Shown here: positions 1 to 12,500 of the stretch, piece by piece
How positions within the stretch are numbered: position 1 is the stretch's first letter
Layout: every line of letters begins with the position of its first letter
NCBI RefSeq assembly: GCF_018873765.1
Contig: NC_057920.1
Location: 6,771,307-6,835,306, forward strand
Direction of reading: 5' to 3'
Origin: Telopea speciosissima
Lineage: Eukaryota > Streptophyta > Magnoliopsida > Proteales > Proteaceae
Length of the DNA: 64,000 nucleotides
The notes under the pieces: generated by a model
Databases searched by the model: none
What the model was told of the DNA's origin: nothing
The model's input: only the letters and a program-made list of their open reading frames with translations
Program-made: the position numbers and the translations under genes

Positions 1-947
1 ATCTTAGATATTTTCCTCAGGCCCTTGAAAAAGGACTGGTGTTGAAATTACAGGAAAGGTTATTTTGTCTTGTTTGGTTATTAATTTTGTACTTTGCATG
101 GTGGTTGTGGTGGTCCTGTTTCAATCTCTTCTAACTTTAATTTATTGGATAGGGAGAGGTTTCCTACACGAGCGAAGAATCTTCCAAGCCACACCAATCA
201 CGGTCAAAAAATTAATTTTATTAACGAAGGTACTCGTCTTGGTTCGTAATCTCGGATCGAATTGGTTGTATCAAATTAATATCGGCCTAGATTGATCCCG
301 AGTAATGACCTATCGTGTTCAGTAATCGTGGATTACCACCTGGAGGGGGAGTGTCTGTGAAGGACAGATCCAAAGAGAAGAATGACGGTTGTGTTGTGTT
401 GTGGGCTGCTTGTACGTATGAGCGTTGCTCCACGTTCTCGCTCCAAATGTCTTTCCTTCAGCTTAAAAATTCTGACCTAACCTTCTTTACCTACCTCTCC
501 TATTGTCGTGAAGATCTCTGTTCTTTCTGCATGTGCCTTGTTGTTCCCCTTGAGCTCTTCCATCTTCAGATGGCGTTTTGGTTGCTCTACTTTTCATCAT
601 GATTCTTTGGTTGCATTCTCCTGCTGCATGAGCCTTCTTACCTTAATTAGTTCCGCACGTTTAGCATTTAATAGGTTATGGTTCGCTCTGGTTTTCGATC
701 TGTTCTTCTTCCCGGCTTCTTCGTCTTGGAGCGATTTCTTGTTTATGGAATAAACATTTATGATTGCTTGGCTTTCTCGTTGATTTATGCTGATCTTTAT
801 CTGAATTAGAATGTATGTGGCTAGCTCTCTTCACAGACTTGTTTAGTATTGAATCTTTATGTAAGTAAAGTGAGAGTCCGTTCACTTACACTTCTTAGAT
901 CGACCAATTCAGATCGTCTATGAAGCAGCTGTTTGTGCTATGTAGAC
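1..947. other. No gene; possible worn LTR-element end
   Basis: No coding exon with splice support is visible. Around 340-352 a purine-rich tract (GGAGGGGGAG) runs directly into TGTCTGTG, the arrangement seen where a polypurine tract meets the start of a 3' LTR. A short inverted repeat (GTAAGT...ACTTAC) lies at about 858-890. I could not find a matching second LTR or a target duplication, so the assignment to an LTR relic is only a suggestion. Confidence 0.2.
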
Positions 948-1034
948 TGGGCCGCGCATGCAAAGACCGCCTTATCCCCACTCGGGCAAGGCATTTTGAG
1001 CAGGGGATAAGGCGGTCTTTACATGCACGGCTCA
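948..1034. repeat. Foldback element with 32-bp arms
   Basis: The arms at 948-979 and 1003-1034 are inverted copies matching at about 29 of 32 positions, separated by a 23-base spacer. Each contains the string AAAGACCGCCTTATCCCC or its complement. The size and near-perfect pairing fit a very small MITE or hairpin repeat. A small-RNA precursor is the alternative, but nothing else here supports one. Confidence 0.6.
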
Positions 1035-1930
1035 ATCTGCGCCATTCAGACCTCTACAAGCAACGGGCCATAGAGGATCTGGATCCTATACCAACATGTG
1101 GATTTCAATCATTCTCTCTCCCATTGCATTAACCAACTACCTTCCAATCCACTTAGAAGATTCCTCTTTACACTAGAGTAGTGGGAAATCCTCTCGCACA
1201 AATAAATTCAGCTTTAATAACAACCTCCATCACTCCCAACAAAAAACATGTCACAATGGTATATTAGTTAGTAGTAATTGCTTTGGTTAAAAAGTGGATA
1301 GGAAGTTGAAAACTCTAAATGTTTTAGGATTAAAAACAAATGTAAGGAGTTAGCGTGTACAACATATGGTCAACTGAACATATTTTAAAACTTCCCAAGG
1401 CTTTGTCCCAAGTGAATAAACAGTTACGGAACCAGATCCACCGTAATCGCCTGTTATTTCCTGGGTTGTTGGATCAGCACTAGCTCTAATTGAAACTATT
1501 ATTCCATTGAAGGGTATATGTTTTTTTTTTTTTAGTAAATCATTGAAGGGTATGTTAGGTGCACCTCGAACAAGATGATCCAATTCCCATCGAGAGAACA
1601 ATTCGCAAAAAAAGGGTCAATGCCTCTGCATTCATAGTACGTCATCATCAAAGGTGCCATTACAACCTCTTTGGATTTGTAGCATCAACTTCACTGATTA
1701 ATTACTTCACGGGCTACAGCTCTGTTTCAAGTCCAGGATGACCCAACTGCGCTAGGGAAAAAAATAGAAGAAGCATCTGACTCCATCATACATGCTCCTT
1801 AGAGTTCTTTTTCTAGGCATAGAGTATATTTCTTATGAGAGAAAATGCTCTGTGATCCTAAGGTGTACACTGTGCTTCCTCATATTCTATTTTTAATGTT
1901 TTTTTTTTTTTTCTCTTTCTTTCAATAAAT
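1035..1930. other. Intergenic, no gene recognised
   Basis: AT-rich sequence with short homopolymers (T tracts near 1520 and 1900). Open frames are short and without recognisable domains. Confidence 0.4.
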
Positions 1931-2095
1931 AAAGAACAAAATTTTTTTCCATCCATAGAAGACGTCACTCACCATTCTAGGGTTCATAAATCGCTACTAG
2001 AGCCCTCGGGATGTGTACCCAAATGCCTCCAGAAGTTGGATGCGTGCTGGAGAGTATCTGGGTCCGTGGAGAGTACCCCGCTTGCTTAGAGAACC
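1931..2095 (-). repeat. Dispersed repeat family C, copy 1 (inverted)
   Basis: The reverse complement of this stretch matches 3383-3558: both run from a gene-like GTTCATAAAT/ATTTATGAAT region to a shared end reading TTCTATGGATGG followed by an A-run and ATTTTGT. A third relative is at 46096-46235. No terminal inverted repeat was seen, so the class is unknown. Confidence 0.4.
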
Positions 2096-2097
2096 CT

Positions 2098-2412
2098 TTC
2101 CCATTTCTTATAAGGAGTGACACTTTTATAGGTGTATTTAGAACTTGACATTTTCATTTCATTGCCTTTTGTTTTATTTCCAAAAGTTGTTTAAAAAAGG
2201 GGAATAAAATGATTTTTCAAAAATAAATTAAAAGTGACATATCAGTATGTCATTATCAAAAGATGTCATTGTTATGCTCATGTTTCGAATATACATGTGA
2301 AATGACACTATTACCTTCATTGAAAAAAATTATTTCATATTAAAAAGAAACAAAAAAAAGTAAGGTTTTAGATTATTTGGCACCTTGAAGGGTGTCAATA
2401 AGAAAACCCTTT
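2098..2412 (+). repeat. MITE-like repeat family D, copy 1
   Basis: About 315 bp whose ends are degenerate inverted repeats: the left end reads TTTCTTAT then TGACAC, the right end GTGTCAATAAGAAAA. The same element occurs in the opposite orientation at 51892-52160, sharing the ends and internal landmarks (GTGTATTTAGAACTTG, ACATGTGAAATGACA). It is a short non-autonomous DNA-element type sequence; the superfamily is undetermined. Confidence 0.5.
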
Positions 2413-3010
2413 TCTTATATTTCTTCAATTAACACTTATTTGTATGTAGTTGAAGCATAATCAATCGAATTATAAAACATATCTAGTAATATGTATGTGT
2501 GAACATATTAGTATTATGAAGAATATCTTCTTTTCATTATAATATAGAAAAACTCATTTAAAAAATATTTTTTGAACTCCAAGGTATACAAGGGCAAAAG
2601 TTATTTACCAAACGACTGTTTTATATCCTCTTGTCCATTGGATTTTTATAGTTTTATTTTGCCACTTGGTCTCTACTTTATTTGAGTTTAAATTCAACAT
2701 ATAATTGGTCTTATCTAGGTGGATCCCGATCATGCAACAAAACTTTCCCCGACTTCTAAGCATAATTTGTTAATAATTTAAGGAGCGTATGAGTTTAAAA
2801 AAAGAAAAGAGAATCAGATATAATCATCAAATGTCATCAGAAGATTGTTTCATTTTGTTGATTTGGTTAAGTTTATTCTTAACAAAGAAAAAGACTCTCA
2901 CAATAATCAAACTATTTGGATGACAATAGAAGCTGAGATTTTCTTATTTTGATTCCCATTTAGTTAATTTTTTTTTTCATTTGACATAAAATGCTCATGA
3001 TTAAAATCAG
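2413..3010. other. Intergenic AT-rich sequence
   Basis: No gene, RNA or organised repeat recognised. Confidence 0.4.
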
Positions 3011-3155
3011 GCCAAAAGTTCTTTGTGTCGGGGGCATAGGGTGCGCTGAGACATAGGGGGTGGGCGAAATGAGAGCCCCACCCCCTGAATAGCCGAAATG
3101 ACCACCCCATGTGTCTGGGTGGAACCTCCACTCCCAGGCAGAGAACAATCACCCT
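3011..3155. repeat. Foldback element, GTTCTNTGT-ended family, copy 1
   Basis: The left end AAAGTTCTTTGTGTCGGGGG and the right end CTCCCAGGCAGAGAACA are degenerate inverted repeats. The interior contains GGGGGTGGGC facing GCCCCACCCCC. It shares both ends and the ACATAGGGG / CATGTGTCTGGG interior with 46482-46627. Confidence 0.5.
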
Positions 3156-3382
3156 TAAAATAAATTAGAAAAAAATGTTATTTTATTTACATTTAGGCAT
3201 AAATTATGGTTTCCATTGTATAACTGTACATTCCTTCTATTTAGTTCGTATCAAACAAGCTAATTTATTTTATGTTCTTATGAAACCTTTTTATCAAAAT
3301 AAGTAGAACTATAAGAAAATTATTATTATTCATATCATTTGATTAACAATTACCACGTAGAATATGATATAAACAAGGACAG

Positions 3383-3558
3383 AGTTTCCCTCCACCCATG
3401 GTGAATGGGATTATAGCCGAGGGGCGTGAGAGGGCAGGAATGGTTATCGGGAGGATATTTTAGAAGATGCTAAAACCTTAGGAGGAGTTTATGAATCTTA
3501 GGATGGTAAGTGAACCTTCTTCTATGGATGGAGAAAAATTTTGTCCTGTAAGCAATAA
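3383..3558 (+). repeat. Dispersed repeat family C, copy 2
   Basis: The fullest copy here, running from GAGTTTCCCTCCACCC through GAGAGGGCAGGAA to TTCTATGGATGGAG and an A-run with ATTTTGTCC. It is related to inverted copies at 1931-2095 and 46096-46235. No coding capacity is visible. Confidence 0.4.
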
Positions 3559-5360
3559 TAATTTTTTTCTTCCACCCCGAGATAGCTCAGTCTGGTAGAG
3601 ACTATGTCTAAATAAACAGATGTGGCGAAAAGTGTTAATTAATACACCTTGCATTAGTTAAAAAAACACAATGAGTAGAAAGCAACTCAGAAGTCGACAT
3701 TTGAGCATACTTAATAAGCAAATTTTGACAAAAACGAGATCTAGATGTATGAGAAAGAAAGGACAAACTTTACAAATAGGATAAAGAAAAGCATGTGATA
3801 TAGGAGAGGTACATTGAATGTGTCACGACAGAGGCTCATTCATTCATTCACCCCTTCAACACCCTCACCAACTAGATGAAATGTGACTTGTTTTTCAGAA
3901 AAAAAAAGAAAAAACTATACTATTTCTTGGTGAAAGATCTTAATAATGATCAAACTATTCATCCATGTTGTAGAAAATGAGTTATGGGCTTCAAATTTTA
4001 GGGGATAGGTAAACCCTTAGCTCCCCTATTCACACTAACGGAGAATGCACACTAATGGAAGGCACGCGGGGGGGGGGGGGGAGGAGGATTGTAGAGATGA
4101 ATGCTAAAACACAGAAGGATATTTGATTAAATTATACTCTGAAATTTGACATGTGATGAATCCAGACCATGAATTCTCTATCCAATGATCGCGAGCGTGT
4201 GGAATAGGTTCTACCAGGTGGTCATGTAGGAAATGATTTTCCAAAAAATCAATCTCAAAAGAAAAAGTAACTGAAAATAAAAGAGGAAAACTGCGAACAC
4301 AACACAGGAGGAGGTAACTAGTTTTGCTTTGAAATTGACATATGAGCAATCCTGTAATTAACCAATCTTACTTCTCGAATGATTGCAATTCTCATATCCT
4401 CAAGAAAGTTCAAGGAAAAAAACAGAGTAAATCATGATAGTCACAAGGGTCTGTTATTTTTATCAACATCACAATGGACTGATAATGTGTCCATTCCAAC
4501 CATTGGATAGAGAAGATATGGTCTAGATTAACCCTGTAAGTCGTGTCAAATCTTATAATCTAATTCAATCAAATATCTTCTTTTGTATTAACATGTATCT
4601 TGTGTATATCCTTGAATGTGTAGCAATATTTTAGACAATAATGTGCACTGTCAACTTTGAGGGAGAATATAAGACTTATATGAAAACAACCAAAAATAAA
4701 AAGAAAGCAATGCCAGGTGACGGATTGTTTATGAAGGGAAATTAAAGAATTCAAGATAAGAAAGTTTTATAATCATTACGGATTTACATAATTATTGTCT
4801 CCAAATCATTCTATATTTATTTATCAAATTTCATTTTTTATCCATAACCCTTGGATTTTAAAAACTAAAATGAAAAACACATCTAAATCGTATCATTATT
4901 AAGAGATAAACGACGCCACTTGATCACGCAGCACATGCCGTCTCTGTACAGCGGCGAATGGGAGCACACATAAAGGCATCAACGGATTTATTTCTTGAAT
5001 CCAAAGATGAGAGACACTGAGACGTGAGAAGCTTGTGGAAGATCTTGAAATGTAAAAGCTCAGATAAGGTGACAAGTGTTGCAGTAATCCACAGCAACCG
5101 TTCTTATCGTTCCGTTGCCCGAGTAGTGCTTTAACCGTTAGTTATTTATGAACAAAAAAGCAAACAAACAAAAAAAAAAATCTGTTAGACTTGTGTTACA
5201 GAAATTTCTTCCCTTTAAAATTTTTTTTTTATAAAAAAAATTATCTAATTTTAATGCAGTAATGATTCTATCTTATGATGCTTATTCGTGCTTTCTATAC
5301 TCTTCGTTGAGAATTTCGTTTTGGTTTCTCTTCTTTCCACGGTTATAGATTATACAATCA
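3559..5360. other. Intergenic AT-rich sequence upstream of the PILS gene
   Basis: No gene recognised. The string GATAGCTCAG...GGTAGAG near 3587-3606 resembles the 5' half of a tRNA, but no matching 3' half or B box follows. A G-run of about 13 lies at 4069-4082. The promoter of the PILS gene must lie in the right-hand part; no convincing TATA position can be fixed. Confidence 0.35.
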
Positions 5361-6180
5361 TTGAGATGGCTGCTTGACTTTGGACCTGATTATAGTTTAA
5401 AACGTATCAGTGATCTAAAACTGAGAAACTCATCTCAAGTTTTGCGTGGAAGAAGTCGAACTCGACTCCCCTCACCATCACCACGGGGTGTTTGTTGTCT
5501 TGTTGCAGAGGAGAGGCAAAGGAAGCTAGCTCGGCTGGTACCTTTCTGGTCTTAGTAATCGTTGCTCAAACATGTTTATTTGCATGAATCCTAATCATTA
5601 CCGAAGTATGACCTGAGAGAACATGACAGTTCAGTTTTTATTACTTCATTTGATCTTTTGGGGACGGGAATTTTAAAGGATATTTTTAGTTTTGAATTTT
5701 AACGTTGGATTTTGCTGGGGAAGAACTGTGTCTTCTTCTCTTCTGTTTTTTTCCTCTGTGGAATTGAGATTTTAGAATATGGTGACAAATGGAAATTATT
5801 CCCCATTTATCTCTAATGAGGAAACCCAGTTGGATCGCTGAAACTTTTCTTTTGGTATTTTAATGGTGGTGTTCTACTTAAAGGCAACCTCCTCTGTTTC
5901 TTAATTACCATATTAGTTTTGCCTGGGAGGGAATTGAGCTCAAATTATATATTTTTCTTCACTGAAGATAGGAGGTGCAATGCTATTCATCTCAAGCTTG
6001 AATTCAGTTTCTCAGGAAACTCTAATGGAAAACATGATTGTGCTTCTTTCTCTATCAATCAAACCTGTTTGATTCTTTTTTTCCCAAGCTAGAAAATTCA
6101 TGTTGGTCGGGATTAACTTATTTTATTTTCTTTGATAGAAGTGGACAAAAATTTTTGAGAATTTGTAAGGAATTCTCGGC
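5361..6180 (+). promoter_or_regulatory. Probable 5' untranslated leader of the PILS gene, with an intron
   Basis: A likely non-coding exon ends at a GGCTG|GTACCT donor near 5536, and a TTTCTTTGATAG acceptor lies near 6138, leaving about 42 nt of leader before the ATG at 6181. This is read from splice-like sequence only. Confidence 0.3.
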
Positions 6181-6486
6181 ATGGGGTTCCTGAATCTCTT
6201 CATCGTTGCATCGATTCCAGTGTTGAAAGTCCTATTGGTTACGGCTCTTGGGTCCTTTCTTGCTCTGGACAGCATTAGTATTTTGGGAGAGGATGCAAGG
6301 AAGCATTTGAATAGAGTGAGTTCTTAGTTCCTGCATCTTATTTCTGTGGTTCAATTAGGTTGGATGTAGTTACTGATATTTCTACTGAAATTTTTTGATT
6401 ACTTTGCTAGCATGATTTTCATAAATATGGTCTTCAATATTTGCAGGCCAATGTCAGCAGTTTTTTTGTGGCCCATCCTCCTTTTT

Positions 6487-6519
<33 letters not shown>

Positions 6520-9500
6520 GGGGAAGGGGAGGGGAGGGGAGGGGGCTGCAGAAGAAATGTAACTCGGGGAAATCCATATGCAATTGATATTTTTATCCTA
6601 ACAGTAACTTGGGTTGAAGAGACTTATTTCTTGTCCCTTCCAGTGCTATTTATGGCATCACATATTGCTTATCTAAGGACTAATCAAGATCATTCATGCA
6701 GTGGACCACCTTTGGAATCACATATTCGAATGGTCCCATGTCTTGGGTCCATGCACGGGTGCATGTGTGAGTGTGGAACAGTTCATGTTTCCTTGGCTTG
6801 TTTTCTTGAATGATTAGAATAAATATCAACTTGATTTGTCCATGGATTTGTAAGCAATGACTGACATGCTTGCTGCATCTAGTATGGGATTCCATGACCT
6901 CTCTCTCTCTCTCTCTCTCTCTGTACGCAAACCTTTGACTCTTAAATCTCATCACCAATCAAACAAGTCAATTTGATCTAAAAGAGGCTCCAACTATTGT
7001 CTTTAGCATCTGCAATTTGATGAAAATAGAACAAGCTGTGGACTAGTGAAGCATAGAACAAAATTACATCATAAACATCCTAGCTGCTGAAGTGCTCGGG
7101 TATCCTTTGGAAGTCCTATTTCTTCTGCCAAACAAAGATGAGCTCCATAATGCTGCATCCCGTCTTCCAATCTCAGAAGAACCTCAACAGGGATATTTGG
7201 TCAATTCGGTGAGCCCTTCAAACTGGCTCATCAACCTTCTCCTCTATTGTTTCTTTTGCAACGTGCAATGACAGAACTGGATTCATGTAGCTGACCCAAA
7301 TTAGTTGTGATAAGGACTTTTGAGTTATTTCTTCTGTTGTCCAAGTTTCGTGGGTGAATTTTTATATTATCAATGATATTCCCCTACCCTCCGAATTGAT
7401 TAGAAGACAGAGAATTTACTGCAGAGAAACAGTCAAATTCTTGGGCAAATATCGAGGAACCTAATTTACTTGAACATGTTCTTCTGAGGTGTCAAGAGTA
7501 AAAGATTGTGTCAGGAATCTTTGGTTTCTAATATTTTCATTTCTAAAATAGAATTGACGATTCTTACTTGAAAACTAATCTACTTTCGTGGCGTACAGGT
7601 TGTTTTCTTCGTATTTAATCCAGCACTTGTGTCCTCCAACCTTGCTAAAACAATAACATATGAAAGCATGATTAAATTGTGAGTTTCTTATAATCCTGTT
7701 TACAACTTAAAGATGAAGCTTACTATGTGTGATTCACTTGAAGACAACTCTCTCTCTCCCTCTGATATTCTTTTGGTAATGTAGGTGGTTCATGCCTATA
7801 AATATTTTATTTACATTTCTCATTGGTTCAGCACTTGGATGGATGCTTATACAAATCACAAGACCTCCACAACATCTTAGGGGCCTTATCTTGGGTTGCT
7901 GTGCTGCTGGTATTTTTTTTTTTTTGTATGATTCCTTAAATTTGTCTGTTCATTCTGTAAATTCACCATGTGACTTAACCTCACGTTGAGTTCTTCAGAA
8001 CATTATTAAAAAGAAGGGTTTTACTTATAAATGTTAATTGCTACCAGTGTTAGTATACTATTTTAGGCTTCTCAAATTCAAGTGATTATTTGACTATAAA
8101 ACATATCATGGCTTTGGGGCTTCTGAATATTGTTCCATCAATTGCATGTTCAGCCCTGATTGGTTTTATTGGCTTCTACATCGTGTGCCACCTCAAATTT
8201 TTTTTTTTGGTTGACTGAAATAGGAAACTTGGGGAATATGCTTATCATCATCGTCCCAGCAGTCTGTAAAGAGAAAGGCAGCCCATTTGGAGATTCTGAT
8301 GTCTGCAGTACATATGGAATGGCCTATTCTTCACTTTCTATGGCGGTACATATCTTAGAAATATCTTTCTGGATTTAAATTTCCAAAAAATTAATGAGGG
8401 ATGATAACCACATGCTTATTAGGAAATATAGTAAGGTAACTTAACATGTGTGTGTGTGCAAAAGGGTGATCAATCTATATGAACATTTACTAACAAAAAC
8501 AGATATGGAATTCTAGTTCTTTTTTTTTTCTACTAGAAAATAATTCTAGTTCAATAATGTTTTAATGGTGGATTAGTTTGTATTATAAATTTTTCCTAAT
8601 TTTGCAGTTCTTTTATCTTTTTAATTTTCATTTTAGTGTATAGAAATAAATTAGGCCAGGTTTTGCTATCGTGACAACAAAGGCCATTTATAGGCCTTTT
8701 TTTCGGTTTTTTTTAAGAAATAAGAATATCCGCATGTGGCTAAAAACCCTGTAACTGCATCCTCCAAGGTAAAATTAAAATAGGAAACTAATATTTATTA
8801 AAATTTTACTATATATTACTGTTTATTGATTAATGTGTTCTATAATTTGTGGTACTCTTGCTAAAGATATAGAAAATGTCTGTTGTTGTGAAGATCTCAA
8901 AATCTTCCATTATCCCCTCCTGTTACACAATGATCGCAGTTATCCTCTGCATTGACCCAGTTGTTTGTTTGGTTTGACACCTTTGGATAGGCATAAGCTA
9001 AGAATTCTTACCAATTAGATGGTTTGAACTTCTGATATATGAGCTGACTCTCTAGCCACCAGTTGTAGTTTTTGTAGCCTTTTTTGGTGTTGAGTTTTTG
9101 TAGCCATTGAAGTGTATTCCTTTACCTGTGACTTTGTGAGAAGACAGCCAAGCAATTTGATCATTGGGCTATGAAAAACTGAGAGGTGGCTGATTTGCAG
9201 TGAGGTTCATTTCATAGTTGAGCCCTGTTTATGATATTAGGATCAAGGAGAAGAACACATTTTTGTCACATCAAAAACCAAAAAATGTAATTTCTTACTG
9301 TCTCCTCACTTCTACATATCCATTCATGCACTTATGCATATATAGATCCACAATGGTAGACATTTGAAAAACATCTTATTGTACATTAAATGTATATATA
9401 AATCATATGAACATCCATAACTAAACTTGTTTGAGTGCAGGAGCTAAAGTTTTAAGTATTTTTACGACTTTTAGTATTTCTTTTGGCCATTTACTCTCGG

Positions 9501-12500
9501 CAAACTTATTTCAATCTGTGTTTGGGTCCTTATTGTGATAATTCAGATTGGGGCCATTTATTTGTGGTCGTATGTGTACAATATTGTGCGGATATCTTCA
9601 AGTAAGTACACTGAAGGGATTGACGAATCCTCAAGTAAATCTTCAGAAGAACCTTCAAAAGTAATGAATGGAAGTTGCAGAGAGCCACTACTTTCAAAGG
9701 ATTTATCAATCTTGGAGAACCAAGCCGACCATTTTGCACTTCCATGCTCTTCATCAGAGGCAAGACCACAAGTTATTTCCTGCTTTACCATTATTACAAT
9801 TTAGTTTCCTTCTGTGTGGTGAGTGTAAAATAGTTTTTTGTTCCTCCATATATATGGGTGATGGGGAACAGGTTTGAATCCCAAAACAATCTAGTTGTTG
9901 TACTTGTGCTTAGTTGGAACTTAGAATCCCGCAGGAACATATATTGGCCAAGACACCCTCTTCTCGTGCTAAATATCAGCCTTTAGCACAATGCCATTTG
10001 GTAAAAAAAACCTATTTCTTGGAGACATTTGGATTTAAAATCTCAAATTTAATATCTGATGTTGAGGAAAAAAATGATCAATGATGGGCCATGGATCTCT
10101 TAATTGTAAACCAAACATGTGATCGATCCATAGGTCCCCTACCTCATCATCCCTCTTCATGGCAGAGAAAAACAATCATGTGGCAATATAATGCCTGTAA
10201 ATGGTATACAACAACAAACTCAGCCTTATCCCAACTTAATGGAGTCGGCTACATGGATCCAACAACACAAAGTAGGGAAACAAATGTTTAAACAATAAAA
10301 AGGGGGATGGAGAGATGACCAAAATAGGATGAAAGTAAGAGGAATGAGTCACAGCCCAGCAAGTCAGGAGAATCTCAGCTAAATGAGGTCTGCAACATGG
10401 ATCTTTGCCCTCCAACAGGCTCTATCCAAGGTCATACTTCGGACAAGTCCCAGACAATGTATGTCCTTTCTCACAACTTCTCCTATGGTCATTTTAGGCC
10501 CGCCCCTAGCTCTTTTAGCTCCTTCTATTGGAACCATATCACTCCTCCATACCGGGGCGCTCCTAGGCCTCCGCTGAACATGACCGTACCATCTCAAACA
10601 ACTCTCTCAAAGCCTGTAAATGATATGTAACTCAAAATTAATAAGAAATAAAAGGTCTATAAATAGGAAATGTTAATCAAGTTTTAAAAACTTGGAATCG
10701 GGTACAGATTGTTCTCCATTGATTCCAAAATTTTTGATTCAGATTGTCCAGGAATTGACCAGAATCACCAGGTACGGTCGGACTCGGCCCAATGCAATTG
10801 GACTCATTAAGAAAAGAATCCGAGTTAATCGGGCCAACATTAGTTGATTCTGAGTTAATTTGGCCAATTCCACTAATTCTAATCCAATTTTTAAAATCCT
10901 GGAGAAAATGGAAGTCAGAATTGGTTGTATCCTTAAAATTTTCTGTTTCCCAAGTGACCTTCTAACGTTGGAGGGGACTTTTAAGAAATAAATTTCCAAT
11001 TCTAAACTAATTTTAATGGGGTCTCCCCATTGATTATAAAGATATTTTCTAGATCTGTATAATATTATTAACAGAACCCATCTATGTTTCTGATCATTTT
11101 TACTCATGATTTCAACATTTCACTTAAGAAACAGGGTTGAATTTGGACTCCTGAAAGACAACGTTTACAGTCAATAAAAAACTCATTCAGGCATCACAAT
11201 GACTTATTTCTTGGGGAGAAGACTGATAAGAGAAGTTCGTGAATTAATAAATGCAAATATAATACCTAGTGTTTAATAACAATATGCACATTTCTTCTTT
11301 AGTTTCCAGTACTTTTTGAGTCATGATATCTGCTTTATTCTATCAATCTTGACAAGGTTGGGAAGTGATAATTGTTTTGGCTTTTTCCATGTTTCATGAC
11401 AGGTTCCAATTTCAGTTAAGTTTAAACAATATTTAAAGATGCTTTCAGGAAAGATCAACTTGAAGGCATTGTTCGCACCTTCAACCATTGGAGCGGTAAT
11501 GTTTTTCTGCTGTAGGTAGTTGTCTTCCTGAACATAGGTTGATTATTATAAGTACAGACTCCAGTCCCTTATAAATGTAGCAAGATGCTGAGGTAGAGGC
11601 CCCTTATTTGTACCACTTAAGAGATATTTTGGTTCAAAATAGACCTGATTGGATGATTCTAGCAATCCATTCAATGATTTCTTCTTACAGACCTATTTGT
11701 GAGTCCAGATGTGTTCCAGACTTCAAGGCGTAAAACCTGGGGGGAGTTTTGAAAGTTCCCTCTGTCTGCAAGTATTGTATCCATCTAATGGAAACATACA
11801 TCACAAATCCTCCTATACAGTAACGTGTAATATGAAAAAATGTCTTGAGGGATGTCTATCCTTTTGCTTTTGGACATAACTTGTTGGATTTTGTCAACAT
11901 GATTATTATAGTTCACTCTCTCTATCTCTCTCTCCTGCATGTGCATGAAAGGATATGTTGTATAGAAAACACTTTGACTCCAGGCTTATTTTATATTTCC
12001 TTCTCTCAGCTCTACTTCTTCTTAGTTATGGTTTATGTAGAGTTTATTTTTAAGCAAGATTTCATCATGAATGGAAGAAAAATCAAGTGAAATTTCTTCT
12101 TGAATTATCCACTTTCTAACTGCTTTATCTAATTCCTTGTAGATTGTTGGGTTTTTTGTTGGGCTAATCCCTCTAATTCGATGGCTAATGATTGGTGAAA
12201 GTGCTCCTCTTCGCGTCATTGAAGATTCTGCGTATTTGATTGGGTATACGGACTATTGAAAGCTCATGCCCTAGATCTACATATAAAAGTCTCTTCAGCT
12301 TTAGACTATTCATGCTTAAGCTCTAAGATCTTAACTGTTTGAAATCTATATAAACCTTGAGTCCCTGACTAGACAAACTAGATACTTCTGTATCTTCTCC
12401 AATCATGTCAGATAACTCAATCTATAGTGTGAAACTATACTAAAAGCATATCTTGCTAAGTTTGAGCTTCTAGAAGCCAGCTTTTGGGGCTAAAACGGTT

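Noticed and set aside
3580-3650. tRNA-like GATAGCTCAG...GGTAGAG
   Set aside because: Only an A-box-like half is present; no anticodon stem, B box or acceptor partner follows.
6412-6813. 133-codon frame with a glycine run in PILS intron 1
   Set aside because: Produced by the poly-G tract; no splice or homology support.
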